Shown here piece by piece: positions 34,353 to 44,175 of a DNA stretch of 64,000 nt. Source of the DNA: Bufo bufo (lineage: Eukaryota; Chordata; Amphibia; Anura; Bufonidae); contig NC_053389.1 in NCBI RefSeq assembly GCF_905171765.1, positions 780,400,772-780,464,771 of the forward strand, given 5' to 3'. Below the pieces are notes generated by a model, which was not told the origin of the DNA, did no database searches, and was given only the letters and a program-made list of their open reading frames with translations. The position numbers and the translations under genes are program-made. Position 1 is the first letter of the stretch; every line of letters begins with the position of its first letter.

Positions 34353-35646
34353 CTAGTTTAGTTGGTCCGCAAGTCTCTTGACCCTCCTGTAGATTAGACA
34401 CAGTCCCATGTACATGACGATTACAAGAACCAGAAGAACTATCACCGGGTGTATCAATAGGTTGAAGAAGGATGTCACCTTCGGACTATAGCCGAACAGA
34501 CTTTCCCACCAGGAAACCTTGGAGTCCTTGTCCAAGGCGGTAGTGATTGTAGTTATTTTGTTCTTGTTGTGCGACAGTTGGATGGTGGCCTGTTTCTCTG
34601 TCTTTCAAAGATTTTGAAGTATTTTGTCTTCTTGGCTGAAGTCTAGCAGGAGATGTTTGAGTTCTATCCCAAAGCCAAGATGAATCTTCTGGAGTCTCAC
34701 GGGAACGTCAGGGCGGATGTCGAGTCTCTTCTCCAGGGTGATTGGTGTCCTTCCTTGTAGCTCTGCGACATCTAAACCTAGGACGGGACTAAGGGTGCAA
34801 TGGAGAGGAGTTCTCCTCTCTTGGTGCAATTAGTCCCATAAATTGCATAAGACATATTATGCCTTTGGTACCAACACCAATACCCCTGTCCCAAGTATTT
34901 AGGGGAGGAGGGTATTGGGCTGGCCTTCATCTCACAGGACCCCTCGGTGCTCCAACACTGGTGTCTAAGCACCCGATCCTGACTACCTTGACAGAGGATA
35001 GCATCCTATTTCTTCCAACATCCCTCTGTGTCTAACAGATAAGGATGTCCTCCCTCATAGGTTAGAAGGCCCGAGGGGAGCTGTGGATGAAGTACCGTCC
35101 GATTATTTATGACAATCCCTAGGTTAACTGCACTGTAACCCCGTCTAAGATGGCCAGATACAGGAGCCAATGACGAAGCAGTGCAAGTGAGATTCCGACA
35201 TCCGTGCCACTGGACTACCCACCAGTTTGTATGATTGGCTGCAAAAGGAGATATAAGAGGACTTACCCGTTGGCGGAGGTTGAATGGGAAGTGGCTGCCG
35301 TACAATGATGATACAATATGTTTAAGGTTGTCCGAGAGTTCACTTTGGACTTGCGTACATGCCAGAGCAAGCTGAGCTCTATCCTGTTCCTCCAAGAGAC
35401 CCACAACTAACCTTCTAATCTTTTCTCGTAGAGCAGAAGATAGAGAGGTAGTGGCATCTATGTGCGAATGCTGTAAACCCTCTAAGACGTGGTTTACCTC
35501 AAGCTGGTTCTCGAATCCTTCCCCGGCGTGTCGCGCAACATCCCCAAGTTTACCTCTCAGGACTTCCATATCCATAGTGTTCAGGGCGCCCACTCCCAAC
35601 GCACCTCCGCCTAGTCCCATGGCTACTAGATCTCTTCTTCCCCTGT
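34353..35646 (-). pseudogene. Retroviral env, transmembrane-subunit part, broken
   Basis: After the Gypsy insertion the - strand frame continues with a basic stretch and a Gly/Ala-rich hydrophobic segment (MGLGGGALGVGALN), which looks like a fusion peptide. A helical region rich in Leu and Gln and several Cys follow, and near the end (34353-34535) comes a hydrophobic membrane anchor (PVIVLLVLVIVMYMGL) with a short basic tail. The frame is broken by a stop at 35006, a frameshift near 34800 and a stop at 34605. It would be the membrane-fusion half of a viral envelope; this copy cannot make it. Confidence 0.75.
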
Positions 35647-35651
35647 GATTC

Positions 35652-36107
35652 TGTCATGGTCTTACCTTCTTGCTGTTCTCCTTCGTTTGACATGTGCTGG
35701 CGGCCATCTTGGTTTCTGGGTTTCTTGTAGCCCTCCACCCTGCGGCTCCTCCTTCCCACTGGGAGGAGCTGGATGCCTAGCTCATATATATAGGAGGTCT
35801 GTGGCTTCAGTTCCTTGCTTGGTCCTCTTGTGTTCACATGCTTCTAAGACTGCTGCTGCTTCTGGTTCCTGATCCTGGCTTCGTCTGACTACCCTGCTGG
35901 TTCCTGATCCTGGCTTCGTCTGACTACCCTGCTGGTTCCTGATCCTGGCTTCGTCTGACTACCCTTCTGGTTCCTGACCTCTGGCTTCGCAAAGACTCTG
36001 CTCGGTTTCACCATCCGTTTGGACTTTGCTTTACAGCTTTATTTTCAATAAAGCCTTCTTATTTTCACTTATCTCTTGTTGTACGTCTGGTTCATGGTTC
36101 CGTGACA
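35652..36107 (+). repeat. 5' LTR of the Gypsy element
   Basis: 456 bp. Contains a TATA box (TATATATA, about 35785-35792), a predicted transcription start about 25-30 bp later near 35815, three tandem 35-bp units (GGTTCCTGATCCTGGCTTCG...) and AATAAA at 36047-36052. The ends are TGTCATGG and CCGTGACA. Confidence 0.95.
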
Positions 36108-36120
36108 TTAGGACCAAGCC
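36108..36120 (+). promoter_or_regulatory. Primer-binding site, probably self-primed
   Basis: AGGACCAAGC at 36110-36119, two bases after the LTR, is exactly complementary to GCTTGGTCCT at 35817-35826, which is where the transcript should start. This fits the Tf1/sushi type of self-priming, in which the 5' end of the RNA folds back to prime reverse transcription, rather than tRNA priming. Confidence 0.65.
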
Positions 36121-39100
36121 ATGAATTCTGACGGTACAGGGCCATCCTCGCTACCCACGCTGGTTGCCAGACTTGATCAGCAGGATCACCTGTTGGGTCG
36201 GTTCGCTGTGGCGTTGCAAACCCTGCTTGAACGCACGGCTCATTTCGCTCCCGTTGCCGATGGGTCGGTTGTCGCTCCTGGGCTCGCTCCTACTGCCGCT
36301 CCGGTTGTTGCGCCAGAGTCTACCCCGACACCTGTTGTTGCGCCTGCGGTGTTTCGGGGTATGACCGGTTCTGCCCCTCTTCCACAGCGCTTTGGGGGAG
36401 AGCCAACTCAGTGCCGAGGTTTCCTTAACCAGGTGGGCATTTATTTCGAGTTGCTGCCACATGCCTTTCCCACTGAGAGATCAAAGGTGGGCTTCTTGAT
36501 CTCGCTGCTCTCGGACAAGGCCTTGGCCTGGGCCAGCCCTTTATGGGAGAACAACAATCCGGTGGTTGCCGAGTTTTCCGGTTTTGTTGCTTCTCTTCGG
36601 AAGGTATTCGATGTGTCGGCTCGTGCTGCCTCTGCTGCGAAGCTCCTTATGTCCATCAGACAGGGTTCACGATCCGTAGCTGAATACGCCATTGAGTTTC
36701 GTACCCTGGCAGCAGAGGTGGGCTGGAATAATGAGACTCTGGTCGCTGCTTTCTCTCATGGTCTCTCGGATGCCTTGAAGGATGAGGTTGCAGCTAAGGA
36801 CCTACCAGTTGAGCTCGAGTCTCTTATTTCTTTCCTGATTTTGATTGACACCAGACTCAGGGAGAGACCTTCCTTTAAGGAGAACCTGCGGAGGTCTTCT
36901 AACAGATTGGTGCCTACGTTTGCTGTCCCACCCGTGCCTCCCTCTCCTCCCACGCCTCCTGGGGATGACTTGTCTGGGGGTGAACCTATGCAGCTGGGGT
37001 TTGCTCGCCTGTCCGAGGGGGAGAGGGCACTCCGGAGACGCGAGGGCCGATGCATGTACTGTGGTCTCGGTGGGCATTTTCGGTTGGCATATCCGAACCG
37101 TCCGGGAAAACGCTCGTACCTGAGATCCTGTCGGGGGCAGATCTTGGGTGGAGTCTCCTCGTCCCCGGTTTCCCGTGTTGACAAACCACTGATCACTGTT
37201 GTCCTCTCCTGGGTCGGGGGCTCGGTGACGACCCAGGCGTTGGTGGACTCTGGTGCTGCTGGTTTGTTCATTGATAGTGTGTTCGCTGCCGCCAATTCCA
37301 TTCCTCTGCAGGCTCGAGGTTCCCCACTGGCTCTTGAGGCGATAGACGGCAGACCCCTTCTGCCGCCACACGTGACTCATGAGACCCTTCCAGTGGGGAT
37401 AGCCATTGGTGCCGTTCACAGAGAGTCGGTCTGCCTCCAGGTTATTTCGTCTCCACACTACTCGGTGGTCTTGGGGTACCCCTGGCTCCAGAAGCATAAT
37501 CCGACTTTCGATTGGAGATCGGTCGAGATCCTCTCGTGGTCACCGCAGTGTGGGGCTAGTTGCATCCATGGGTCTGTCAAGTTGCTGTGTACTTCCTCGG
37601 ACTCTCTGTTGCCTCCTGAATACGAGGAGTACCGGGATGTATTCGATAAGGTGCGCGCGGTTGCCCTACCTCCGCACCGCCCATACGATTGTGCCATAGA
37701 GTTACAATCTGGTGCCGTTCCTCCTCGTGGCAAAGTCTATCCACTGTCGGTAGCGGAGAATGAGGCCATGGAGGAGTACGTGAGGGAGGCGCTTTCACGC
37801 GGACACATTCGCAAATCTTCGTCCCCGGCAGGGGCTGGATTTTTCTTTGTGAAAAAGAAGGGCGGTGAGTTGAGGCCTTGCATCGATTACAGGGGTCTCA
37901 ATCGCATCACGATCAAGAACGCTTACCCGATACCCTTGATTTCCGAGCTGTTCGATCGCCTTAAAGGGGCCACGGTCTTTACCAAACTCGACCTGAGGGC
38001 GGCATATAACCTGGTAAGGATCAAGGCGGGCGATGAGTGGAAGACCGCGTTTAACACCAGGACCGGTCATTATGAATCCTTGGTTATGCCCTTTGGGTTG
38101 TGCAATGCGCCCGCAGTCTTTCAGGAATTCATCAACGATGTTTTCCGTGACCTGTTGCAGCAGTGTGTGGTGGTCTATTTGGATGACATCTTGGTATATT
38201 CTGAATCCATGGAGGCCCACATTCTGGATGTCAGACGAGTGTTGCAACGGTTACGAGAGAACAAGCTGTTCGGTAAGCTTGAGAAATGCGAATTTCACCG
38301 ATCCCAGGTAACCTTCTTAGGTTACATCATTTCCGCTGAGGGGTTCTCCATGGATCCTGAGAAGGTTTCGGCTGTCTTACAGTGGCCCCAGCCCAGTGGT
38401 CTTCGTTCCCTGCAGCGCTTTTTGGGCTTCGCCAATTATTATCGGAAGTTCATCAGGGACTTTTCCATGCTGGCCAAGCCTCTCACGGATCTGACCAGGA
38501 AGGGCAGTAATTCCCAGGTCTGGCCGCTCGAGGCCATCCGAGCTTTTGAGGCCCTAAAGTCCGCCTTTGTGTCGGCTCCGATTCTGTCGCATCCCAACCC
38601 TGGGTTGCCCTTTGTCCTCGAGGTGGACGCGTCTGAGACGGGAGTAGGCGCCCTTCTGTCTCAGCGTAGAACACCAGAGGGTCCTCTGCTTCCTTGTGGG
38701 TTTTACTCCCGGAAACTGTCTTCCGCGGAGTGCAACTATCAGATTGGTGACAGGGAGTTATTGGCCATCGTGCAGGCCCTTAAAGAATGGAGGCACTTGC
38801 TCGAGGGTTCGGTGGTTCCGGTTCTCATCCTGACGGACCACAAGAATCTGACCTACCTTTCTGAGGCCAAGAGATTGACACCACGTCAGGCCAGATGGGC
38901 TCTGTTCTTGTCACGTTTTAATTACGTGGTCTCCTACCTACCCGGTTCCAAGAACATCAGGGCGGATGCCTTATCACGGCAGTACTCCGAGCTGTCCAGG
39001 GAGGAGTCGATTCCGACTTCGGTCATACCTCCGAATCAGATCCTGGCCGCCATTCGCACCAGCCTGACCTCTCCCCTGGGTGAGCAGATTTTGGCGGCTC

Positions 39101-40452
39101 AATCTGGTGCTCCCTCTGGGAAACCCAACGGCAGATGTTTTGTGCCTGAGGAGTTGCGCACTCGGTTGTTGCGAACCTACCATAACTCCAAGACCGCAGG
39201 GCATCCTGGAAAGAATCAGCTGTCCTGGGCTGTTTCACGTCTGTTCTGGTGGCCTTCCCTACGTTCCAACATCGCCGCATATGTAGCGGCATGCTCCGTT
39301 TGTGCCCAGAGTAAGTCCCCTCGGCACCTTCCGTTGGGCCTTCTGCAACCCATAGCCACCGGGGAGCGCCCATGGTCACACCTGGGGATGGATTTCATTG
39401 TGGACCTCCCTGCATCCCGAGGCCATACGGTCATTCTCATGATTGTGGATCGGTTTTCCAAAATGTGCCACTGTGTTCCTCTCAAGAAGTTACCCTCTGC
39501 ACAAGAGTTGGCCACGATTTTTGCCAGGGAGGTCTTCCGGTTGCACGGTTTGCCCAAGGAGATTGTGTCGGATCGGGGGAGTCAGTTTGTGTCCAGGTTC
39601 TGGCGCGCCTTTTGCTCCCAGTTGGGGATTCATCTCTCCTTCTCCTCGGCCTACCACCCTCAGTCCAATGGGGCCGCAGAACGATCCAATCAGGCCTTGG
39701 AGCAATTCCTTCGTTGCTATGTCTCCGATCACCAAGACAATTGGGTTGACCTCCTGCCTTGGGCTGAGTTTGCCAGGAACACGGCGGTGAACTCTTCCTC
39801 TGGGACGTCTCCCTTCATGGCCAATTATGGGTTCCAACCTGCCGTGTTACCGGAGGTATTCTCTCCCCAGGATATTCCGGCTGTGGAGGATCACCTTTCC
39901 GTCCTACGTGCTTCTTGGGTACAGATCCAGAAGTCCCTTGAGGTCTCTGCGCAGCGCCAGAGACTCCAGGCTGATCGCAGACGAGCGCCTGCTCCTTCCT
40001 ACCAGGTCGGAGACCGTGTATGGTTGTCCACCCGCAACCTCAACCTTCGAGTGCCCAATCCCAAGCTGGCGCCTCGCTTTGTTGTTCCCTTCCGAGTGCT
40101 TCGCAGGGTAAACCCGGTAGCCTATGCCCTTGCGCTTCCTCCTGGCATGCGGATCTCCAACGTGTTTCATGTCTCCCTGTTGAAGCCACTGGTGTGTAAT
40201 CGTTTCACTTCCTCGGTTCCTCGGCCTCGTCCGGTCCAAGTGGGCAATCGTGAGGAATATGAGGTGAGCAATATCCTGGACTCACGCCTGGTCCGCGGTC
40301 GGTTGCAGTTTTTGGTCCATTGGCGTGGTTATGGTCCAGAGGAGCGTTCCTGGGTTCCCTCCGCAGATGTCCATGCTCCTGCCTTGCTCCGAGCCTTCCA
40401 CGCACGCTTCCCTCAGAAACCGTTTTGTGCTCCGCGGAGGAGGGGCCCTTGA
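36121..40452 (+). CDS. Ty3/Gypsy Gag-Pol polyprotein with chromodomain
   Basis: One 1443-codon frame starting directly after the primer site. Domains in order: Gag capsid-like region (about 80-260); zinc knuckle around 311-324; aspartic protease (LVDSGA, about 374-379); reverse transcriptase (VVYLDDIL, about 683-690); RNase H (VDASETG about 834, DRELL about 876, LTDHKN about 903); integrase with HHCC (His 1020 and 1027, Cys 1057 and 1060) and the DDE triad Asp1090, Asp1150, Glu1186; GPY-like module; and a C-terminal chromodomain (about 1379-1430, EYEVSNILDSR and LVHWRGY), the mark of chromoviruses. The knuckle reads CMYCGLGGHFRLAYP: the expected last Cys is Tyr (TAT). Otherwise all key residues are present. 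The product would copy and integrate the element. Confidence 0.95.
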   Translation: MNSDGTGPSSLPTLVARLDQQDHLLGRFAVALQTLLERTAHFAPVADGSVVAPGLAPTAAPVVAPESTPTPVVAPAVFRGMTGSAPLPQRFGGEPTQCRGFLNQVGIYFELLPHAFPTERSKVGFLISLLSDKALAWASPLWENNNPVVAEFSGFVASLRKVFDVSARAASAAKLLMSIRQGSRSVAEYAIEFRTLAAEVGWNNETLVAAFSHGLSDALKDEVAAKDLPVELESLISFLILIDTRLRERPSFKENLRRSSNRLVPTFAVPPVPPSPPTPPGDDLSGGEPMQLGFARLSEGERALRRREGRCMYCGLGGHFRLAYPNRPGKRSYLRSCRGQILGGVSSSPVSRVDKPLITVVLSWVGGSVTTQALVDSGAAGLFIDSVFAAANSIPLQARGSPLALEAIDGRPLLPPHVTHETLPVGIAIGAVHRESVCLQVISSPHYSVVLGYPWLQKHNPTFDWRSVEILSWSPQCGASCIHGSVKLLCTSSDSLLPPEYEEYRDVFDKVRAVALPPHRPYDCAIELQSGAVPPRGKVYPLSVAENEAMEEYVREALSRGHIRKSSSPAGAGFFFVKKKGGELRPCIDYRGLNRITIKNAYPIPLISELFDRLKGATVFTKLDLRAAYNLVRIKAGDEWKTAFNTRTGHYESLVMPFGLCNAPAVFQEFINDVFRDLLQQCVVVYLDDILVYSESMEAHILDVRRVLQRLRENKLFGKLEKCEFHRSQVTFLGYIISAEGFSMDPEKVSAVLQWPQPSGLRSLQRFLGFANYYRKFIRDFSMLAKPLTDLTRKGSNSQVWPLEAIRAFEALKSAFVSAPILSHPNPGLPFVLEVDASETGVGALLSQRRTPEGPLLPCGFYSRKLSSAECNYQIGDRELLAIVQALKEWRHLLEGSVVPVLILTDHKNLTYLSEAKRLTPRQARWALFLSRFNYVVSYLPGSKNIRADALSRQYSELSREESIPTSVIPPNQILAAIRTSLTSPLGEQILAAQSGAPSGKPNGRCFVPEELRTRLLRTYHNSKTAGHPGKNQLSWAVSRLFWWPSLRSNIAAYVAACSVCAQSKSPRHLPLGLLQPIATGERPWSHLGMDFIVDLPASRGHTVILMIVDRFSKMCHCVPLKKLPSAQELATIFAREVFRLHGLPKEIVSDRGSQFVSRFWRAFCSQLGIHLSFSSAYHPQSNGAAERSNQALEQFLRCYVSDHQDNWVDLLPWAEFARNTAVNSSSGTSPFMANYGFQPAVLPEVFSPQDIPAVEDHLSVLRASWVQIQKSLEVSAQRQRLQADRRRAPAPSYQVGDRVWLSTRNLNLRVPNPKLAPRFVVPFRVLRRVNPVAYALALPPGMRISNVFHVSLLKPLVCNRFTSSVPRPRPVQVGNREEYEVSNILDSRLVRGRLQFLVHWRGYGPEERSWVPSADVHAPALLRAFHARFPQKPFCAPRRRGP

Positions 40453-40463
40453 GGGGGAGGTAC

Positions 40464-40884
40464 TGTCATGGTCTTACCTTCTTGCTGTTCTCCTTCGTTT
40501 GACATGTGCTGGCGGCCATCTTGGTTTCTGGGTTTCTTGTAGCCCTCCACCCTGCGGCTCCTCCTTCCCACTGGGAGGAGCTGGATGCCTAGCTCATATA
40601 TATAGGAGGTCTGTGGCTTCAGTTCCTTGCTTGGTCCTCTTGTGTTCACATGCTTCTAAGACTGCTGCTGCTTCTGGTTCCTGATCCTGGCTTCGTCTGA
40701 CTACCCTGCTGGTTCCTGATCCTGGCTTCGTCTGACTACCCTTCTGGTTCCTGACCTCTGGCTTCGCAAAGACTCTGCTCGGTTTCACCATCCGTTTGGA
40801 CTTTGCTTTACAGCTTTATTTTCAATAAAGCCTTCTTATTTTCACTTATCTCTTGTTGTACGTCTGGTTCATGGTTCCGTGACA
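40464..40884 (+). repeat. 3' LTR of the Gypsy element
   Basis: 421 bp, preceded by the polypurine tract GAGGGGGAGG at 40451-40460. It has two of the 35-bp units found in triplicate in the 5' LTR and AATAAA at 40824-40829. It is otherwise the same as the 5' LTR by eye, indicating recent insertion. Confidence 0.95.
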
Positions 40885-40889
40885 GATTC

Positions 40890-42460
40890 CTGTGTATGAG
40901 ATCGTCCTTTCTTACCTCTTGCCCCGCCTCTATCCAACCTCTTATCATGTAAATTTGGTTCCACACAAATTCCCCACATCTGTGATCCCACTGATCAACT
41001 CTGAAGTCATCTATGGAAATTCTCCAAGTAAATAGGACGAATTTTGTCCCCGTGATGATCTTCCATGGGGATGACAGTTTAGGATCTATAGGATCTGCCA
41101 ATTGATGGATAGGGGCGTTGCAAGAGTCTGAATGCAGTTTTACAGGTTGGAGACCTGTCGCTTCATAGAGGATCCTCATCACTGTTACACAAACTTGCCC
41201 TCTACCTCTGAACGGATACCATTGGTCACTTTCTCTGACCTGTAACACTAGCTTCCCTATGGGTTTGGATTTGGACAGATAGACCCATTGTGTAAATGTC
41301 CAGCACCCTTCATCTACTGCCTCGCAAAAAGGCCATCTAAACGAACCATCTATATTGATGTCAAAGTTAATATCCCTGCCACTGGGGTCTTTCCAATCGG
41401 AAGACACATACCTACCCCGGTATTCCTCATTCATAAGTGTACTGTCCATCCATACATCCACTGTAGGGGTATCCACCCCATTGCACACTAAATCCCAACT
41501 CCAGGGATTAGTGTCCAACATTACCATCTGGGTATCTTGTTCCCAGGGGGCATAGGTGACGAAATAGTATCCAGTCACCTCCTGAACACAATTGTCTCTC
41601 ATGATAGTGATCATGAAAGACCGTATGGATGGAGATCCCTTTAACTGAGCATACCTAGGATCCTTGGCATCTGTCCGTACTTTTAAAACGGTGGCTCGGT
41701 AAAAGCCTTCCAGTTTTACTGGACCACTCTGGTCATTCCATAGGGCCTGGCCAGAGTTACTGCAGTTTAACTTTAACATCATTATACTGGTTCATATGTA
41801 ATCTGTGGACACATGTCCCTGAACATAACTAGATTTCTTAGTGATAATCATCTGGGAATCCCTTAACATACAATAAGTTTTTAGGGTACCCTTTACCAGA
41901 ATGGGTCTATAAAAATATGTCCTTACCCTCAGCCCATCATGGCTATCCCTCCTTATGAAGGTAGCTTTAAGCATATACCAGCCACTATACTCTGCCCCAG
42001 TGACATCCTCAGGACTCAGAACCCCTTCCTTGATACACAACACCGTGGTAGTGTTGGCTTCCACTTGCTTGTAAGGGTGCAAGTGAGGGTCCCTGGACAC
42101 CCATCTTAAAGATTTCATAGGAGTAGGGTTCGAGTCCTGAAAATGTCTGAATTCCTTGAGGCAGAGGGCATGTAAGCCATGTTGTATGGCAGACACATTC
42201 TTCACAGGGGTATAATGTTGAATTACACCTTTGGCAGAACCCTCCCTCTGGAAACCATACAGATACCACTGTCCCGGTGTAAAGGAGAAGTTCTCGTATG
42301 GTTCCAGGATTTTGCCCTCCAAACATTCCACCATTAAAAGACCGGGTTTACTAATTGATATGTTGGCCATACCATTATTTATTCCCAGGCCCTCCCCCGA
42401 AGAGGTTGAGCCTGCCATCATCATGCTTACCACCAGTGTCACAAGCTGGAGATGTGCCAT
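40890..42460 (-). pseudogene. Retroviral env, surface-subunit part, one stop
   Basis: The - strand frame starts at 42460 with a hydrophobic signal-peptide-like segment (LQLVTLVVSMMMAG) and runs as a Cys- and Trp-containing ectodomain with several N-x-S/T sites. A single TGA at 41792-41794 interrupts it; the frame then continues in phase until the Gypsy insertion at 40889. It would be the receptor-binding half of the envelope. I cannot assign the retroviral genus from it. The stop and the insertion both inactivate it. Confidence 0.75.
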
Positions 42461-42673
42461 GTTCAGAGGATCTCTAAATCTTTTCTGGCTAGTCGGAACC
42501 TTGGCGAGTCTCCCTCCCGTGATCTGTCAATTCAATGTAAATGTAATTAGTTTCATGGATCCACCATCGACCCACCAAACTCCCCCCCCCCTCACCCAAC
42601 TCTAAGAGAGTTCACGTTATTGAGTTGGGGAGGCTCGGGTGGCCTTGGCCTGGTCGATATGGATCCACAAAAC

Positions 42674-42997
42674 TTACTGCCGCCTGCGTGACTTTTTCTT
42701 GGTCGTCATCGGCCTTTGCACCCTCAGCATAGTGTCACCCATTACTTCAAGAACCTGATAGGGTCCTTCCCAGTTTGCGTCCCAGGGGCCGGCCCGACAG
42801 AAGATTTTTACCATCACCAGCTCTCCTACAGAGGGCATCGGTGTTTCCCCCTGTAGATACGGTCTGTGCAGTCGTATCTCTGCATGAGGCAATAATTCTT
42901 TCAGGTTTAGTTGAACCTGTTGGAGAAACATGTCTCTGGCGATGGCGTTCTTCACAGTCTCTGACACTAGAGGTTCATTGGGCAGGCATAGGGTCAT
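42674..42997 (-). pseudogene. Retroviral integrase C-terminus (end of pol)
   Basis: A 107-codon frame containing GELVMVKIFCRAGPWDANWE and then GPYQVLEV, the GPY/F-type C-terminal module of retroviral integrases, ending in a basic tail (KKKSRRRQ). It lies about 210 bp before the env start in the same direction, the expected order. The catalytic core and everything upstream are missing, and LTR sequence begins within about 30 bp, so this is a deletion remnant. Confidence 0.75.
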
Positions 42998-43029
42998 GAG
43001 TTCAAACGGGGTGATAGTGATACCGGTAC

Positions 43030-43758
43030 TGGTATAGGGAAAGGGTTAATGCAGGGGAATAATATCGTTGGTGGTATAGGGAAAGGGTTAATGCAGGGGA
43101 ATATCGTTGATGGTATAGGGAAAGGGTTAATGCAGGAGAATACTCAGGCGATATTATGCTCGTTGTCCAGGGGGTGCTCGTTCCTCTAGGGAATGATCCT
43201 CTCCGGCTGCTAGTTGAAATAATCTGTTGAGCGTAGCGCCGCCGGACTATTTAAGTTCGGTGGCGCTCGCTCCCGATCCACCAGTGCTGCAGCGCGCATG
43301 CACGCCGCAGGCAAAAACACGTGGGCCGGCGCGTTGATATGACGTCACCACGCCGTCCCACGCATCCCGGAGCGCGCCTGTGAAGCGCTGCCGGAGATGG
43401 TGACAAAGGGCAGAGGATCTTATTGATCCTCTGTCCTTTGAAGAGGCCGACACTGGACATAATTGTCCGCATTCCAGAGGGGATGGGGGGCAACCAGGGG
43501 AGACATAGTTCCTTTGCCCATATATATGTTTATAGATACTTGGGGCACATCTATAAACATATATGAGCAGACATAATATATATATAGGGGAATAGGTTAC
43601 ATATACATAACTGGGGGATAACTATATAAGCCCACCTATACAATATATTATATACATAGAGATGCATGCTGCCGAGGGGGCATACATACATCTCTATGTA
43701 TATACCCACCCCACCTGGACAGGCCCATGTAAAAGGGCCAATATATATAAATATATAG

Positions 43759-43801
<43 letters not shown>

Positions 43802-43854
43802 TATATGTCAGGGCGTATATACATATATATTTAAATCTCACACTTCCCTCAACA
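43030..43854 (-). repeat. Truncated 5' LTR of the endogenous retrovirus
   Basis: It matches the left LTR from the start TGTTGAGGG (43854) through the U3 hairpin and promoter-like region into the 42-bp minisatellite (about 43032-43140), where it stops next to the integrase remnant. The left LTR continues beyond the minisatellite to the AATAAA and end; this one does not. An extended (AT)n tract lies at about 43760-43798. The Tc1 insertion site is empty here. Confidence 0.8.
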
Positions 43855-44175
43855 GAGTTATAGTTTTACAACAGCAACGAAAAGCTCCAGGTTGCATACT
43901 ACTGATCCATAATAAAATACTGTAGTAACTAACAAAGCCCATGTTTTTTTTGCCTTTCATCCTCTCCTTCCACTGGATGTTTACTGCAACTTTTTTTCAG
44001 CTTTGTCCAGTTTGTGACCATGTTGGAGCTCCTGCAGTGAGCTCTGAACTACAGTTCCCACAATCACTTTTAACTGATTTCCAGAGCCCACTACACCCCC
44101 CATGCCCACTGGTTGACCTCATAGCTAGAAGTTTTCCCCCTTCCAGTATACTTCCAGCTCCATCAAGGTGTCTAT
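43855..44175. other. Intron sequence, nothing recognised
   Basis: MMP21 intron between the retrovirus and a LINE remnant. It includes T-rich sequence and GGAGCTCCTGCAGTGAGCTC, an imperfect palindrome, but no gene or complete element. Confidence 0.4.

Larger units (their letters stand above)
35652..40884 (+). mobile_element. Full-length Ty3/Gypsy chromovirus, very young
   Basis: A complete element of 5233 bp with perfect 5-bp target duplication GATTC (35647-35651 and 40885-40889). Both LTRs start TGTCATGG and end CCGTGACA. The only difference seen by eye is one 35-bp internal repeat unit (three copies in the left LTR, two in the right). The single gag-pol frame is open throughout. It lies in env of the retrovirus, in opposite orientation to it and in the same orientation as MMP21. 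Confidence 0.97.
30129..43854 (-). mobile_element. Defective endogenous retrovirus with nested insertions
   Basis: On the - strand the order is 5' LTR (right side, truncated), the end of pol, env and 3' LTR (left side). Gag, protease, reverse transcriptase and most of integrase are missing, apparently lost in one deletion from inside the 5' LTR to the integrase C-terminus. The LTR start TGTTGAGGGAAGTGTGAG is present at both 43854 and 33110. The flanks are GAGTT on the right and GAGGT on the left, a possible decayed 5-bp duplication. The element has been interrupted by a Tc1-like transposon and a Ty3/Gypsy element. A long env without other genes nearby resembles epsilonretrovirus-like relics of lower vertebrates, but the genus is not certain. 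Confidence 0.8.

Noticed and set aside
36151..40405. Many frames of 60-230 codons on both strands across the Gypsy element
   Set aside because: All overlap the 1443-codon Gag-Pol frame, whose domains are recognisable; the others are out-of-frame shadows in GC-rich coding sequence.
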